A DNA stretch of 64,000 nt from contig NZ_ATDL01000015.1 of NCBI RefSeq assembly GCF_000416985.1, positions 868,001 through 932,000 of the forward strand, given 5' to 3'. This document shows positions 26,961 to 35,505 of the stretch, in pieces; the stretch's first letter is position 1, and the number at the start of each line of letters is the position of its first letter. This DNA comes from Sphingobacterium paucimobilis HER1398. Its GTDB lineage: Bacteria > Bacteroidota > Bacteroidia > Sphingobacteriales > Sphingobacteriaceae. The notes below the pieces were generated by a model. That model was not told the origin of the DNA. It was given only the letters and a program-made list of their open reading frames with translations, and did not search any database. A program made the position numbers and the translations under genes.

Positions 26961-28166
26961 ATGACATCAGATCAAATACAACTCGTTAAAGGTACGGTAC
27001 CCGTACTAAGAGAACACGGCGTCTTATTGACCACACATTTTTACAAGCGTATGTTTGAGCACAATCCCGAACTCAAACATGTATTTAATATGGGTAACCA
27101 ACAAAACAGCAAGCAACAGACTGCTTTGGCTATGGCCGTACTGGCTTATGCTGAACATATCGAGAACCCCACAGTGCTGTTGAATGCCGTCGATCACATT
27201 GGTCAAAAACATACCAGTCTTGATATCCGTCCTGAACACTATGCTATCGTTGGTCAACATTTGATCGCTTCGATTTCGGAAGTCCTTGGTGAGGACGCTA
27301 GCCCCGAACTACTAGAAGCTTGGACACTTGCCTATAATCAGCTTGCAGCTATCATGAGTGGTCACGAGCAACAACTATATGATGCACAGACGGCCAAAAA
27401 AGGAGGCTGGACCGGATGGCGTCCTTTCGTTGTTAAAGAGAAAATAAAAGAATCGAGCGAGATTACCTCTTTCTACTTATATCCTTCAGACGCCGGACAG
27501 GTCGCTGAACATCTCCCAGGACAATTTATCAGTATACGTTTATTTCTCCCTGAACTCCATCTATTACAGCCTCGTCAGTATAGCATATCCTGCTCTCCCA
27601 ATGGTAAATACTATCGTATCTCCGTAAAGCGAGAAGCTGGCAGTCAACACCCCGATGGCATGATCAGCAACCGCCTCCACGACCATATAGAGGTTGGAGA
27701 CCTCATAGAACTGACCGCACCTGCAGGATCCTTCGTATTGAACAAAGAGAACCTGTCCCATAAAGTATTCATCAGTGGCGGGGTAGGTCAGACACCACTA
27801 TTATCTATGTTAGAAGCTCTTGTCGATAATACCGAGCAAACACCTGCCATAACCTGGATACACGGATGCCGAAGTGAACAAGTCCATGCTTTTAAGGACA
27901 GAATTGCTGAGATAAGTACGACATATAAACAGTTAGATCAGCATATTTTTTACGAGAATCTACCATCAGAGGCACAAAATCATTATCATGGACGAGTAGA
28001 ACTCGACTTATTAAAACCCGTAATACTACGTCCCGAGACCGACTATTACATCTGTGGTCCTGCTCCTTTTATCAGTAAACATTATGATTTTCTGATTGCT
28101 AACGGAGTTCCTGTAGAGACGATTCATTTTGAAGAATTTGGACCTGCATCACTACAATTAAATTAA
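26961..28166 (+). CDS. hmp: Flavohemoglobin, nitric oxide dioxygenase
   Basis: The 401-residue protein has an N-terminal globin with Tyr28 (THFYKRMF), Gln52/53 and the heme-binding His84 (GQKHTSL). The ferredoxin-reductase-like FAD domain (LQPRQYSISCSP) and NAD domain (HKVFISGGVGQTPLLSMLEAL ... DYYICGPAPFI) follow. It converts NO and O2 to nitrate using NADPH or NADH in the cytoplasm. Two palindromic sites in front of it, identical in type to the one before cupin-rrf2, indicate control by the neighbouring Rrf2 protein. Confidence 0.96.
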   Translation: MTSDQIQLVKGTVPVLREHGVLLTTHFYKRMFEHNPELKHVFNMGNQQNSKQQTALAMAVLAYAEHIENPTVLLNAVDHIGQKHTSLDIRPEHYAIVGQHLIASISEVLGEDASPELLEAWTLAYNQLAAIMSGHEQQLYDAQTAKKGGWTGWRPFVVKEKIKESSEITSFYLYPSDAGQVAEHLPGQFISIRLFLPELHLLQPRQYSISCSPNGKYYRISVKREAGSQHPDGMISNRLHDHIEVGDLIELTAPAGSFVLNKENLSHKVFISGGVGQTPLLSMLEALVDNTEQTPAITWIHGCRSEQVHAFKDRIAEISTTYKQLDQHIFYENLPSEAQNHYHGRVELDLLKPVILRPETDYYICGPAPFISKHYDFLIANGVPVETIHFEEFGPASLQLN

Positions 28167-28208
28167 TGTATATTTAAACATATTTTTGCGACCAATCACT
28201 AACTATAG

Positions 28209-28281
28209 AAGGGTTTTCTGCAGGATATAGCACACCACTCCTCCCCGAGTATCATATCCTGTAGAAACCTTTTATTTTATT
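28209..28281 (+). terminator. Terminator after hmp
   Basis: A long stem (28209-28228 with 28254-28272, one bulge and one G-T pair, core CAGGATAT / ATATCCTG) with a 25-base loop is followed by TTTATTTTATT. Confidence 0.75.
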
Positions 28282-28300
28282 CTACACACAAGATTTCAGG

Positions 28301-28332
28301 TTTGTTTATTATGCGGATTTTATCTAAGTTTA
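28301..28332 (+). promoter_or_regulatory. Probable trpB promoter
   Basis: TTTG (28301-28304), a 20-base spacer and TAAGTTTA (28325-28332, 7 of 8 to TAnnTTTG) lie 29 bases before the trpB ATG. Confidence 0.45.
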
Positions 28333-28360
28333 GCATTCAATAAATAACACCAAACTTACA

Positions 28361-29536
28361 ATGATAGAAGTCAAACCAAACCCCTCCATGCTTGTCCACC
28401 ACGGCAGCTATGGCGAATATGGTGGTGCCTATATTCCACCCGTATTAGAGAAACAGCTACAGCAGCTTGCCGATTTTTTTGACAGCGAAACTCAAAAAGA
28501 AGATTTCAATAGCGAATTCATACAATTACTAAAGAACTATGTCGGTAGGCCATCTGCCTTATTTCATGCTAAAAATCTAAGCGAACATGTCGGTTCTAAA
28601 ATATACCTCAAACGTGAAGATCTGAACCATACAGGCTCACACAAGATCAACAATTGTATCGGTCAGATTTTGTTGGCCAAAAGGATGGGCGCGAGAGAGA
28701 TCATCGCCGAGACGGGCGCCGGTCAGCATGGTGTTGCAGCCGCTACCGCTGCTGCTTTATTGAACATTCCCTGCAAAGTATTTATGGGAGCTATCGATGT
28801 CGAACGTCAAGCATTGAATGTAAGACGAATGCGCTTATTGGGAGCGGAGGTCATTCCTACAGAATTGGGCAGCAAAACACTCAAAGATGCCGTAGATGCA
28901 GCATTAGGTTATTATATCGAAAACCCTACTTCTTTTTACCTACTGGGATCACACGTAGGCCCACACCCCTACCCTAAGATGGTCGGTTACTTCCAATCTG
29001 TCATCGGACAAGAGGCGCGTCAGCAGATTCTAGAATTTGAAGGTCGCTTACCCGACAGTATCTTCGCTTCAGTGGGTGGCGGTTCTAACGCTATCGGCCT
29101 CTTTTCAGGATTTTTAGAAGATACATCGGTTGCTATCCATGGCGCTGAAGGCGGCGGTGATGGTACATACCCCAATACAGCAGCTACTTTGTCATTTGGA
29201 AAACCTACGGTATTCCAAGGTACACGCTCCTACTGTCTAGTGGATGACAAGGGCGAGCCCATTCCATCCAAATCAATTGCTGCCGGACTCGACTACCCTG
29301 GTATATCCCCACAGCATGCCTATCTCAAAGATACCAACCGTGCGCAGTACTACCCGGTTACAGACCAAGAAGCCATTGATGCTTACAAGCTATTGTCCCG
29401 CCTAGAGGGAATAACAACAGCTATCGAGAGTGCTCATGCCGTTGCTTTAGCTATTAAGTTATTGAAAGATAAAAACGAATTGGCTATTGTCAATGTTTCC
29501 GGAAGAGGAGATAAAGATGTCGAGCGCGAGATGTAA
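28361..29536 (+). CDS. trpB: Tryptophan synthase beta chain
   Basis: The 391-residue protein begins near GSYGEYGGAYIPPVLEKQL. The PLP lysine is Lys95 in LNHTGSHKINNCIGQ, and the phosphate loop is VGGGSNAIGLF. ETGAGQHGVA and GLDYPGISPQHAYL are diagnostic of the TrpB1 type. It condenses indole with serine to make tryptophan and normally works with TrpA. Here no other trp gene is adjacent: hmp lies upstream and a peptidase downstream, each separated by a terminator. The gene is thus uncoupled from a trp operon, at least locally. Confidence 0.95.
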   Translation: MIEVKPNPSMLVHHGSYGEYGGAYIPPVLEKQLQQLADFFDSETQKEDFNSEFIQLLKNYVGRPSALFHAKNLSEHVGSKIYLKREDLNHTGSHKINNCIGQILLAKRMGAREIIAETGAGQHGVAAATAAALLNIPCKVFMGAIDVERQALNVRRMRLLGAEVIPTELGSKTLKDAVDAALGYYIENPTSFYLLGSHVGPHPYPKMVGYFQSVIGQEARQQILEFEGRLPDSIFASVGGGSNAIGLFSGFLEDTSVAIHGAEGGGDGTYPNTAATLSFGKPTVFQGTRSYCLVDDKGEPIPSKSIAAGLDYPGISPQHAYLKDTNRAQYYPVTDQEAIDAYKLLSRLEGITTAIESAHAVALAIKLLKDKNELAIVNVSGRGDKDVEREM

Positions 29537-29544
29537 ACGTTTTG

Positions 29545-29577
29545 AATATTTGTGCGGTTCAAATCCGCACAAATATT
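29545..29577 (+). terminator. Terminator after trpB
   Basis: A perfect 13-bp stem (AATATTTGTGCGG / CCGCACAAATATT) with a 7-base loop lies 8 bases after the trpB stop and 15 bases before the next ATG. Confidence 0.8.
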
Positions 29578-29592
29578 TATTAACTTTACCCC

Positions 29593-31623
29593 ATGGCAAT
29601 ACTAACGAACAAATTTGATACGCTGCACAATACAGCGCCATTTTCACAGATAAACAACGAAGATTATATCCCGGCTTTTGAACAAGCCATTCAAAGGACA
29701 AAAGACGAGGTAGATGCCATCGTACACAATCCCGCTCCAGCTACTTTTGAAAACACGATAGAAGCGATGGCCTTTTCCGGGATGACTTTAGATCGTCTGT
29801 CTAGTATATTCTTCAACCTGCATTCGGCTGAGACAAACGATGAACTCGAAAAGATTGCTCAAGAAATTGCTCCAAAACTTTCGGAATTGAGCAATGATAT
29901 CACCCTCAATTTTGACCTTTTCAAACGCATACAACAGGTATACCAACAACGTGCAACTCTAGACTTAACCACTGAACAGCATACTCTACTGGAAAAATCC
30001 TATAAAGACTTTTCCCGCAACGGTGCGCTGTTAGAAGGACGAGATAAAGAAGAGCTCCGTAAAATTGATGCAGAACTCGCTGTTCTCAAATTAAAGTTTG
30101 GCGAAAATGTCCTTGCAGAAACCAATGCCTATCAACTATGGATCGAAAATGAGGCAGACCTTTCCGGATTACCGGAAGGCGTTATCGAAGCTGCCGCTGC
30201 ATTAGCCGCAAGCCAAGATAAAGAAGGATGGCTGTTTACACTAGACTACCCGAGCTATATTCCCTTTGTCACCTATGCTGACAATCGCGAACTGCGCCGA
30301 GAAATAGCCTTAGCGGCAGGTCGAAAGGCATTTCAGGACAATGCCTACAACAATGAAGAAAATGTACTCAAAATCACCCAGCTTCGGTTCAGAAGAGCAC
30401 AGCTGCTCGGTTATAATACCCATGCCCATTTTGTACTGGAAGAACGCATGGCACAGTCCCCGGACAAAGTCAACGAGTTTTTAACCGACCTATTAGAGAA
30501 AGCCAAACCGGCAGCACAGCGCGAGTTCCAAGAGCTTTCAGATTTTGCCAACAAGCTAGACGGTATAACTCAGCTCGAGAAATGGGACGGAGCCTACTAT
30601 TCGGAAAAGCTAAAGCAAGAACGCTTTAATCTCGACGACGAAAAGTTGAAGCCTTATTTTCAACTAGAAAAAGTCTTGGCAGGAGCCTACGAAACAGCAA
30701 AACTTCTCTATGGCCTACATTTTAAAGAAGTACACAGTATTGACAAGTATCACGAGGAAGTACAGACTTTTGAAGTCAGCACTGAGGCAGGCGAACTGGT
30801 AGCTGTCTTTTACACGGACTTTTTCCCACGCAAAGGTAAGCGTAACGGAGCTTGGATGACTTCCTTCAAACCCCAATACCGTTATCAGGGTACAGAAGAA
30901 CGTCCACATGTATCTATCGTATGTAATTTCACACGCCCTACCGCTTCCAAGCCATCTCTATTGACATTCCAGGAAGTCACCACTCTATTCCATGAATTTG
31001 GCCATGCCTTACACGGTATGCTAGCCGATACCACCTACCCTGGACTATCCGGTACATCCGTATACTGGGATTTCGTAGAGTTACCGAGTCAGATCATGGA
31101 AAACTGGTGCTACGAACAAGAGGGGTTGGCTTTATTTGCCAAACATTATGAAACCGGTGCCGATATTCCTATGGAACTCGTCGAGAAGATCAAAGAATCC
31201 GCTTCTTTCCTAGAAGGAATGGCGACCCTACGCCAGATCAGTTTTGGCTTATTGGATATGGGCTGGCACGGTGCGGATCCGAGCGCTATTACATCCCTCA
31301 AAGACTTCGAAAACCAACAGTTTGCTTCGACAAAACTTTATCCAGACGTTGCTGAGAACGCGATGAGCCCGAGCTTTTCACATATCTTCAACGGAGGCTA
31401 TTCATCAGGGTATTACAGCTACAAATGGGCCGAAGTCCTCGATGCCGATGCCTTTGCCTATTTCCAGGAAAACGGCATATTCAATAAAGAAGTGGCAACA
31501 AAATTCAAGGATACTGTTCTTTCCAAAGGTGGCACAGAACATCCTATGGAGCTTTACTTACGTTTTAGAGGGCAAGCTCCTCAGGTAGAACCGTTATTAA
31601 GAAGAGCAGGCTTACTGAAATAA
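29593..31623 (+). CDS. M3-family metallopeptidase (peptidyl-dipeptidase Dcp / oligopeptidase type)
   Basis: The 676-residue protein has the full zinc motif HEFGH at 467-471 (TTLFHEFGHALHGML). The downstream Glu region is SVYWDFVELPSQIMENW, and substrate loops include PFSHIFNGGYSSGYYSYKWAEVLDADAF near the end. No signal peptide is seen, so it is probably cytoplasmic and recycles oligopeptides. HEFGHALHG favours the Dcp branch. The following symporter gene starts 9 bases after its stop, so peptide degradation and amino-acid or dicarboxylate transport may share a transcript. Confidence 0.93.
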   Translation: MAILTNKFDTLHNTAPFSQINNEDYIPAFEQAIQRTKDEVDAIVHNPAPATFENTIEAMAFSGMTLDRLSSIFFNLHSAETNDELEKIAQEIAPKLSELSNDITLNFDLFKRIQQVYQQRATLDLTTEQHTLLEKSYKDFSRNGALLEGRDKEELRKIDAELAVLKLKFGENVLAETNAYQLWIENEADLSGLPEGVIEAAAALAASQDKEGWLFTLDYPSYIPFVTYADNRELRREIALAAGRKAFQDNAYNNEENVLKITQLRFRRAQLLGYNTHAHFVLEERMAQSPDKVNEFLTDLLEKAKPAAQREFQELSDFANKLDGITQLEKWDGAYYSEKLKQERFNLDDEKLKPYFQLEKVLAGAYETAKLLYGLHFKEVHSIDKYHEEVQTFEVSTEAGELVAVFYTDFFPRKGKRNGAWMTSFKPQYRYQGTEERPHVSIVCNFTRPTASKPSLLTFQEVTTLFHEFGHALHGMLADTTYPGLSGTSVYWDFVELPSQIMENWCYEQEGLALFAKHYETGADIPMELVEKIKESASFLEGMATLRQISFGLLDMGWHGADPSAITSLKDFENQQFASTKLYPDVAENAMSPSFSHIFNGGYSSGYYSYKWAEVLDADAFAYFQENGIFNKEVATKFKDTVLSKGGTEHPMELYLRFRGQAPQVEPLLRRAGLLK

Positions 31624-31632
31624 TTGTATATA

Positions 31633-32799
31633 ATGATAAAGCAAATAATAAACAATCTCCTCTTTCGAGTTGTCGTTGCCATTGTACTGGGAATAGGTGC
31701 AGGTTATATCATTCCCGAATCATTAGGTCGTATCTTTGCGACTTTTAATTCCCTTTTCGACCAATTGCTCAAATTTTTGATTCCACTGATCATAGTGGGA
31801 CTAATTATCCCTGCAATTGCTAAACTGGGCAAGACAGCAGGCACTCTCCTTTTGACTACCGTTGGAATAGCATATGGATCTACCCTCTTTGCTGGTTTTT
31901 CCTCCTATCTCGGCAGTATGGCTATATTTCCTTCTCTAATTGATGGACAAGTCAATACAGCCATTGGTGAATCTACGAAAACCCTTTCCCCTTATTTTAC
32001 ACTCAGTTTTCCACCTCTATTTGATGTAATGAGTGCGCTGGTATTCGCCTTTCTGATCGGTATCGGGTTGGCCCGTCTAGAAAATTCCACCTTAGAGCAG
32101 GCTGCTACTGATTTTGAAAAGATAATCTCGTTCTTGATCGAGAAGCTGATCATTCCTATTTTACCGGTATTCATCTTTGGAATATTCTTAGATATGACCT
32201 ATTCAGGTAAGGTAGGAATGATATTGGATGTATTTATCAAGATCATTGGTACTATTTTCATCATGCATGTTCTATTACTCGTTATACAGTTTGTAATAGC
32301 GGGCTTGGTGGGTAAGAAAAACCCTTTCCGTCTGTTGATGACCATGATGCCCGCCTACTTCACGGCTTTGGGAACACAATCTTCGGCCGCCACGATTCCG
32401 GTCACCTTAGCACAAGCCAAGAAAGCAGGTGTAGACGAAGATATCGCAAACTTTACAGTACCACTCTGTGCCACCATACATCTAGCGGGCAGCACACTCA
32501 AGATTGTCTCCTGCGTCGTTGCTCTGATGCTGATGCAAGGCATACCCATAGATACACTACAGATGGCAGGTTTCATCTGTATGCTTGGGGTCACCATGAT
32601 TGCCGCCCCCGGCGTACCTGGCGGTGCCATCATGGCAGCGACTGGTGTCATCGCATCCATGTTAGGTTTCGATGCCCAAAACCAAGCCTTGATGATTTCC
32701 CTGTATATTGCTATGGACAGTTTTGGTACAGCTTGCAATGTCACTGGCGATGGCGCCATAGCGGTTATTGTAAATAGTATTTATAAGAGGAGAATGTAG
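31633..32799 (+). CDS. Dicarboxylate/amino acid:cation symporter (DAACS/SDF family)
   Basis: The ATG at 31633 (MIKQIINNLLFRVVVAIVLG) is chosen over an in-frame TTG at 31624. The 388-residue inner-membrane protein shows family marks FLIPLIIVGLIIPAIAKLG, the serine-rich hairpin TALGTQSSAATIPVTL, the cation-site VPLCATIHLAGSTLKI and the substrate-site MDSFGTACNVTGDGAIAVIV. It imports C4-dicarboxylates or acidic/neutral amino acids with Na+ or H+. It directly follows the M3 peptidase gene. Confidence 0.92.
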   Translation: MIKQIINNLLFRVVVAIVLGIGAGYIIPESLGRIFATFNSLFDQLLKFLIPLIIVGLIIPAIAKLGKTAGTLLLTTVGIAYGSTLFAGFSSYLGSMAIFPSLIDGQVNTAIGESTKTLSPYFTLSFPPLFDVMSALVFAFLIGIGLARLENSTLEQAATDFEKIISFLIEKLIIPILPVFIFGIFLDMTYSGKVGMILDVFIKIIGTIFIMHVLLLVIQFVIAGLVGKKNPFRLLMTMMPAYFTALGTQSSAATIPVTLAQAKKAGVDEDIANFTVPLCATIHLAGSTLKIVSCVVALMLMQGIPIDTLQMAGFICMLGVTMIAAPGVPGGAIMAATGVIASMLGFDAQNQALMISLYIAMDSFGTACNVTGDGAIAVIVNSIYKRRM

Positions 32800-32803
32800 T
32801 CTT

Positions 32804-32932
32804 GTTATCGAGTTATCCTGTTATCGAGTGAACGTGTTATCCTGTTATCCTGTTATCCTGTTATCTAGATTATCTAGTTAACTTGTTCACTAGATAACTT
32901 TTTCACCTGATAACTTGTTAACTCTATCACTT
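32804..32932. repeat. Octamer tandem array 1 (16 units)
   Basis: Units start every 8 bases from 32804 to 32868, then after one 9-base step every 8 bases from 32877 to 32925. The first six bases are GTTATC in most early units and GATAAC, GTTAAC or GTTCAC in later units, so both orientations of one half-palindrome occur in the same phase. The array fills the whole convergent gap between the symporter and the flavoprotein stop codons. An 8-bp period excludes coding. Confidence 0.85.
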
Positions 32933-32935
32933 CGT

Positions 32936-34132
32936 CTAAATATCCTGCGCTATGGCATAACCCGCAGCCCATGCCCACTGAAAGTTATAGCCGCCGAGCC
33001 AGCCCGTAATATCGACGGCCTCCCCTCCAAAGTACAACCCTGGATATTTCTTTGCTTCCAATGTTTTGGGATGCAACTCTGCAGTGGACAGCCCTCCACG
33101 CATGACCTCGGCCTTATCGTATCCTTTATCGCCCGCAGGCTTAACCTTAAACTTATGAATAGTATCCACAACCAGGTTGGCATCTGCCTTACTCAGCGAG
33201 GCTATTTTCACGTCTACAGGGAGAAACCTGGTTAATGCCTCTACCATCTTCTTGGTAAAATATCCCTGTAAAAGCTGCCCCACGGTACGCTTACCTCCTG
33301 CACTCCGCTCCTCCGTAATCAATTCGCCCAACTTAAATCTAGGGAGTAAGTCCATCGTGAAGACTTCTCCAGCCTTCCAATAAGAAGATATCTGTAGAAC
33401 AGCAGGTCCACTCAGTCCCCAGTGGGTAAATAGAATATTTTCCTCGAACGAGATCTTGTCATTATATACTCTGGCATATACCGAATTGCCGGACAGTGAA
33501 GCATACCAATCAGCCTCTTTGCCTGTAATCGTCAGAGGCACCAGTGCCGGAGCCGTGGGAACTATCTCCATTCCGAGCGCACGTGCTGTACGCAGTGCAA
33601 AGTCGGACGCCCCCAATTTAGCAACAGGCAGTCCTCCCGAAGCAAAGACTATCTTTGCGGCAACAAGCGTCTCCAAGCGACCATCTCTTTCTATTGTCAA
33701 TATATACTCCGTATCACTTTGCCTTACCTCCTTGACCAGCGTATTCAGCCAGATATCCTGACCGGTATCATACATTAGTTGTGTAAAAGTCGATACGATA
33801 TCCTTAGCCTTATTCGAGATAGGGAACAGCTGTCCCAACGTCTTCTCTTGCCCTTTAATCTGTCCAAAATTCTCAAAAAAAGAAATAGTATCCTCTACAG
33901 TCCACTGTGCAAATACCGCGTTGAGGAATTTCGGATTTTCTGACACAAAATTATCCGTAGAGGTATGCAAATTCGTATAATTACAACGTCCTCCACCCGA
34001 AATCAATATTTTAGCTCCAGGCTTGTCGTTTCGTTCCAAAACTAGCGTCTTCTTGCCCAAAAGCCCAGCCTGTGCCGCACACATCAATCCACAGGCACCT
34101 GCACCGATTATAATAGCGTCGTAATTGTTCAT
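32936..34132 (-). CDS. HI0933/BaiN-like NAD(P)/FAD-dependent flavoprotein
   Basis: The 398-residue protein has an N-terminal dinucleotide-binding motif (YDAIIIGAGACGLMCAAQAG). The family sequence KPGAKILISGGGRCNYTN follows, and the C-terminal FAD site LYFGGEAVDITGWLGGYNFQWAWAAGYAIA is present. Members (YhiN, HI0933) are cytosolic flavoproteins; a bile-acid reductase function is known for BaiN only, so no reaction is assigned. It is the last gene of the minus-strand series argS, Gfo/Idh, flavoprotein. Octamer arrays lie on both sides. Confidence 0.88.
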   Translation of the reverse strand: MNNYDAIIIGAGACGLMCAAQAGLLGKKTLVLERNDKPGAKILISGGGRCNYTNLHTSTDNFVSENPKFLNAVFAQWTVEDTISFFENFGQIKGQEKTLGQLFPISNKAKDIVSTFTQLMYDTGQDIWLNTLVKEVRQSDTEYILTIERDGRLETLVAAKIVFASGGLPVAKLGASDFALRTARALGMEIVPTAPALVPLTITGKEADWYASLSGNSVYARVYNDKISFEENILFTHWGLSGPAVLQISSYWKAGEVFTMDLLPRFKLGELITEERSAGGKRTVGQLLQGYFTKKMVEALTRFLPVDVKIASLSKADANLVVDTIHKFKVKPAGDKGYDKAEVMRGGLSTAELHPKTLEAKKYPGLYFGGEAVDITGWLGGYNFQWAWAAGYAIAQDI

Positions 34133-34147
34133 TATTAGAAGTTAGTT

Positions 34148-34217
34148 GTTATCCTGTTATCTAGTTAACCTATTCACTTGATAACTTGATAACCTGTTCA
34201 CTCGATAACCTGTTCAC
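34148..34217. repeat. Octamer tandem array 2 (9 units)
   Basis: Nine units start at 34148 and every 8 bases to 34212 without an indel: GTTATC twice, then GTTAAC, ATTCAC, GATAAC twice, GTTCAC, GATAAC and GTTCAC, each followed by two pyrimidine-rich bases. It fills the spacer between the Gfo/Idh stop and the flavoprotein start. Confidence 0.85.
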
Positions 34218-34218
34218 A

Positions 34219-35292
34219 CTAAGATATCAAGTGCCCTTCAGTTTTCACAGTTCGTTGTTCGGCCCACGATTGCTCGGCCATTTCCAGGATACGGATTACG
34301 TCCCGTGCCTGTTCCGGTTTGACAAAAAGTTCTTCTTCTCCCCATAGTGCAGCGACAATATTTTTGTAGAAATCCTGTCCGGTTCCTATTTCGCTCAGCA
34401 CATACTCCTCTAGATCCTGACCATCTTCCAACAAAGACAACTTTCCCTGTATTGACGCGGGCTCTACGCCCCAATTGGCATCAGCCTCTGGACGTGCACC
34501 AGCACGCAGTAGGTTTTCCTGAGGGTCTACTCCCTGTTTTACAAAACAGCCATTCATACCGTATATAGCAAATCTCGGTGTAGGTTCCTTGGCCAACATC
34601 TGTCCCTTCAAAGAAACCTTCAGTCCTGGATAAGACAGAATAAATTCAAAATCATCTACCGCTTTAGCACCATCACGCTGTGCCCTTAAATCGGCAAAAA
34701 CCGCATCTGGATGTCCAAAAAGCTGCAGAGCCTGATCAATCAGGTGGGCTCCCAGATCATAGTGGATTCCCGATCCTGGGAGCGCAGCCTCCCTCCAAGC
34801 GCCTTCACGCAGGAAGTTTCGGAATCGGTCAAATCGCGCCTCATAGTGCACTACACGGCCCAACCTTCCCCCTGCCAACACCTTCTGTACGGTCTTAAAA
34901 TCCGAATGAAAACGTGCGTTATGATGTACCGACAGTAAAAGATCTTTTTCTTTAGCCAGTGCAATCAGTTCATCAGCTTCCGCAGCGGTATTCGTAAAAG
35001 GCTTTTCGACAATCACGTGCTTTCCTGCTTGCAATGCAGCCTTCGTAAGACTGTAATGCACGTCATTAGAAGTAGCGACGACCACCATATCTACTTCGGA
35101 ATCCTGAATAATATCATCTGCAGACAATACACCTATAGCATCAGGATAACGCTCTGCCAACATCTTTTGCTGCTCTTCCTTACGAGCAGTTACTTTATAT
35201 AGTTCCAGATTCGGGTTGCTGGCAATAAAAGGTGCATGAAAGACATGTCCTCCTATTGAAAAACCAATCAAACCAACTTTAAACTTTTTCAT
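34219..35292 (-). CDS. Gfo/Idh/MocA-family oxidoreductase
   Basis: The 357-residue protein has an N-terminal Rossmann domain (KVGLIGFSIGGHVFHAPFIA), the conserved EKP motif (HVIVEKPFTNTAAEADELI), and the substrate side with GSGIHYDLGAHLIDQALQLFG. Members act on sugars, inositols or related polyols with NAD(P). The substrate is unknown. It lies in the same orientation as argS and the flavoprotein, but octamer arrays separate all three. Confidence 0.9.
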   Translation of the reverse strand: MKKFKVGLIGFSIGGHVFHAPFIASNPNLELYKVTARKEEQQKMLAERYPDAIGVLSADDIIQDSEVDMVVVATSNDVHYSLTKAALQAGKHVIVEKPFTNTAAEADELIALAKEKDLLLSVHHNARFHSDFKTVQKVLAGGRLGRVVHYEARFDRFRNFLREGAWREAALPGSGIHYDLGAHLIDQALQLFGHPDAVFADLRAQRDGAKAVDDFEFILSYPGLKVSLKGQMLAKEPTPRFAIYGMNGCFVKQGVDPQENLLRAGARPEADANWGVEPASIQGKLSLLEDGQDLEEYVLSEIGTGQDFYKNIVAALWGEEELFVKPEQARDVIRILEMAEQSWAEQRTVKTEGHLIS

Positions 35293-35312
35293 TTCTCTAA
35301 CTCTTTAATGTT

Positions 35313-35505
35313 GTTATCCAGTGATCGTGTTATCTTGTTATCTTGTTATCTTGTTAACTACCTAACGTCCTATCCCTTTACTTGTTGTATGACAGGCCTT
35401 ATATCATGTTATCCAGTGATCTTGCCTGTCCCGATCCAATCGGGATTATCTTGATAACTCGATGACTTGTTAACTCGATAACTTCGCAACTTGATCACTC
35501 TATGA
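35313..35505. repeat. Octamer tandem array 3 (interrupted, about 18 units)
   Basis: In-phase units start at 35313, 35321 ... 35369 (GTTATCCA, GTGATCGT, GTTATCTT three times, then decaying units), at 35408 and 35416 (GTTATCCA, GTGATCTT), and at 35445 to 35501 (ATTATC, GATAAC, GATGAC, GTTAAC, GATAAC, ...). The middle contains an unrelated inverted repeat (GACAGGC near 35391, GCCTGTC near 35424) and a CCCGAT/ATCGGG hairpin (35430-35444). The array lies between the Gfo/Idh start and the argS stop. Confidence 0.8.

Noticed and set aside
32804..35505. Octamer arrays as simple Rho-independent terminators
   Set aside because: No single strong GC stem with T run is present in arrays 1 and 2, and the periodic design far exceeds what a terminator needs.
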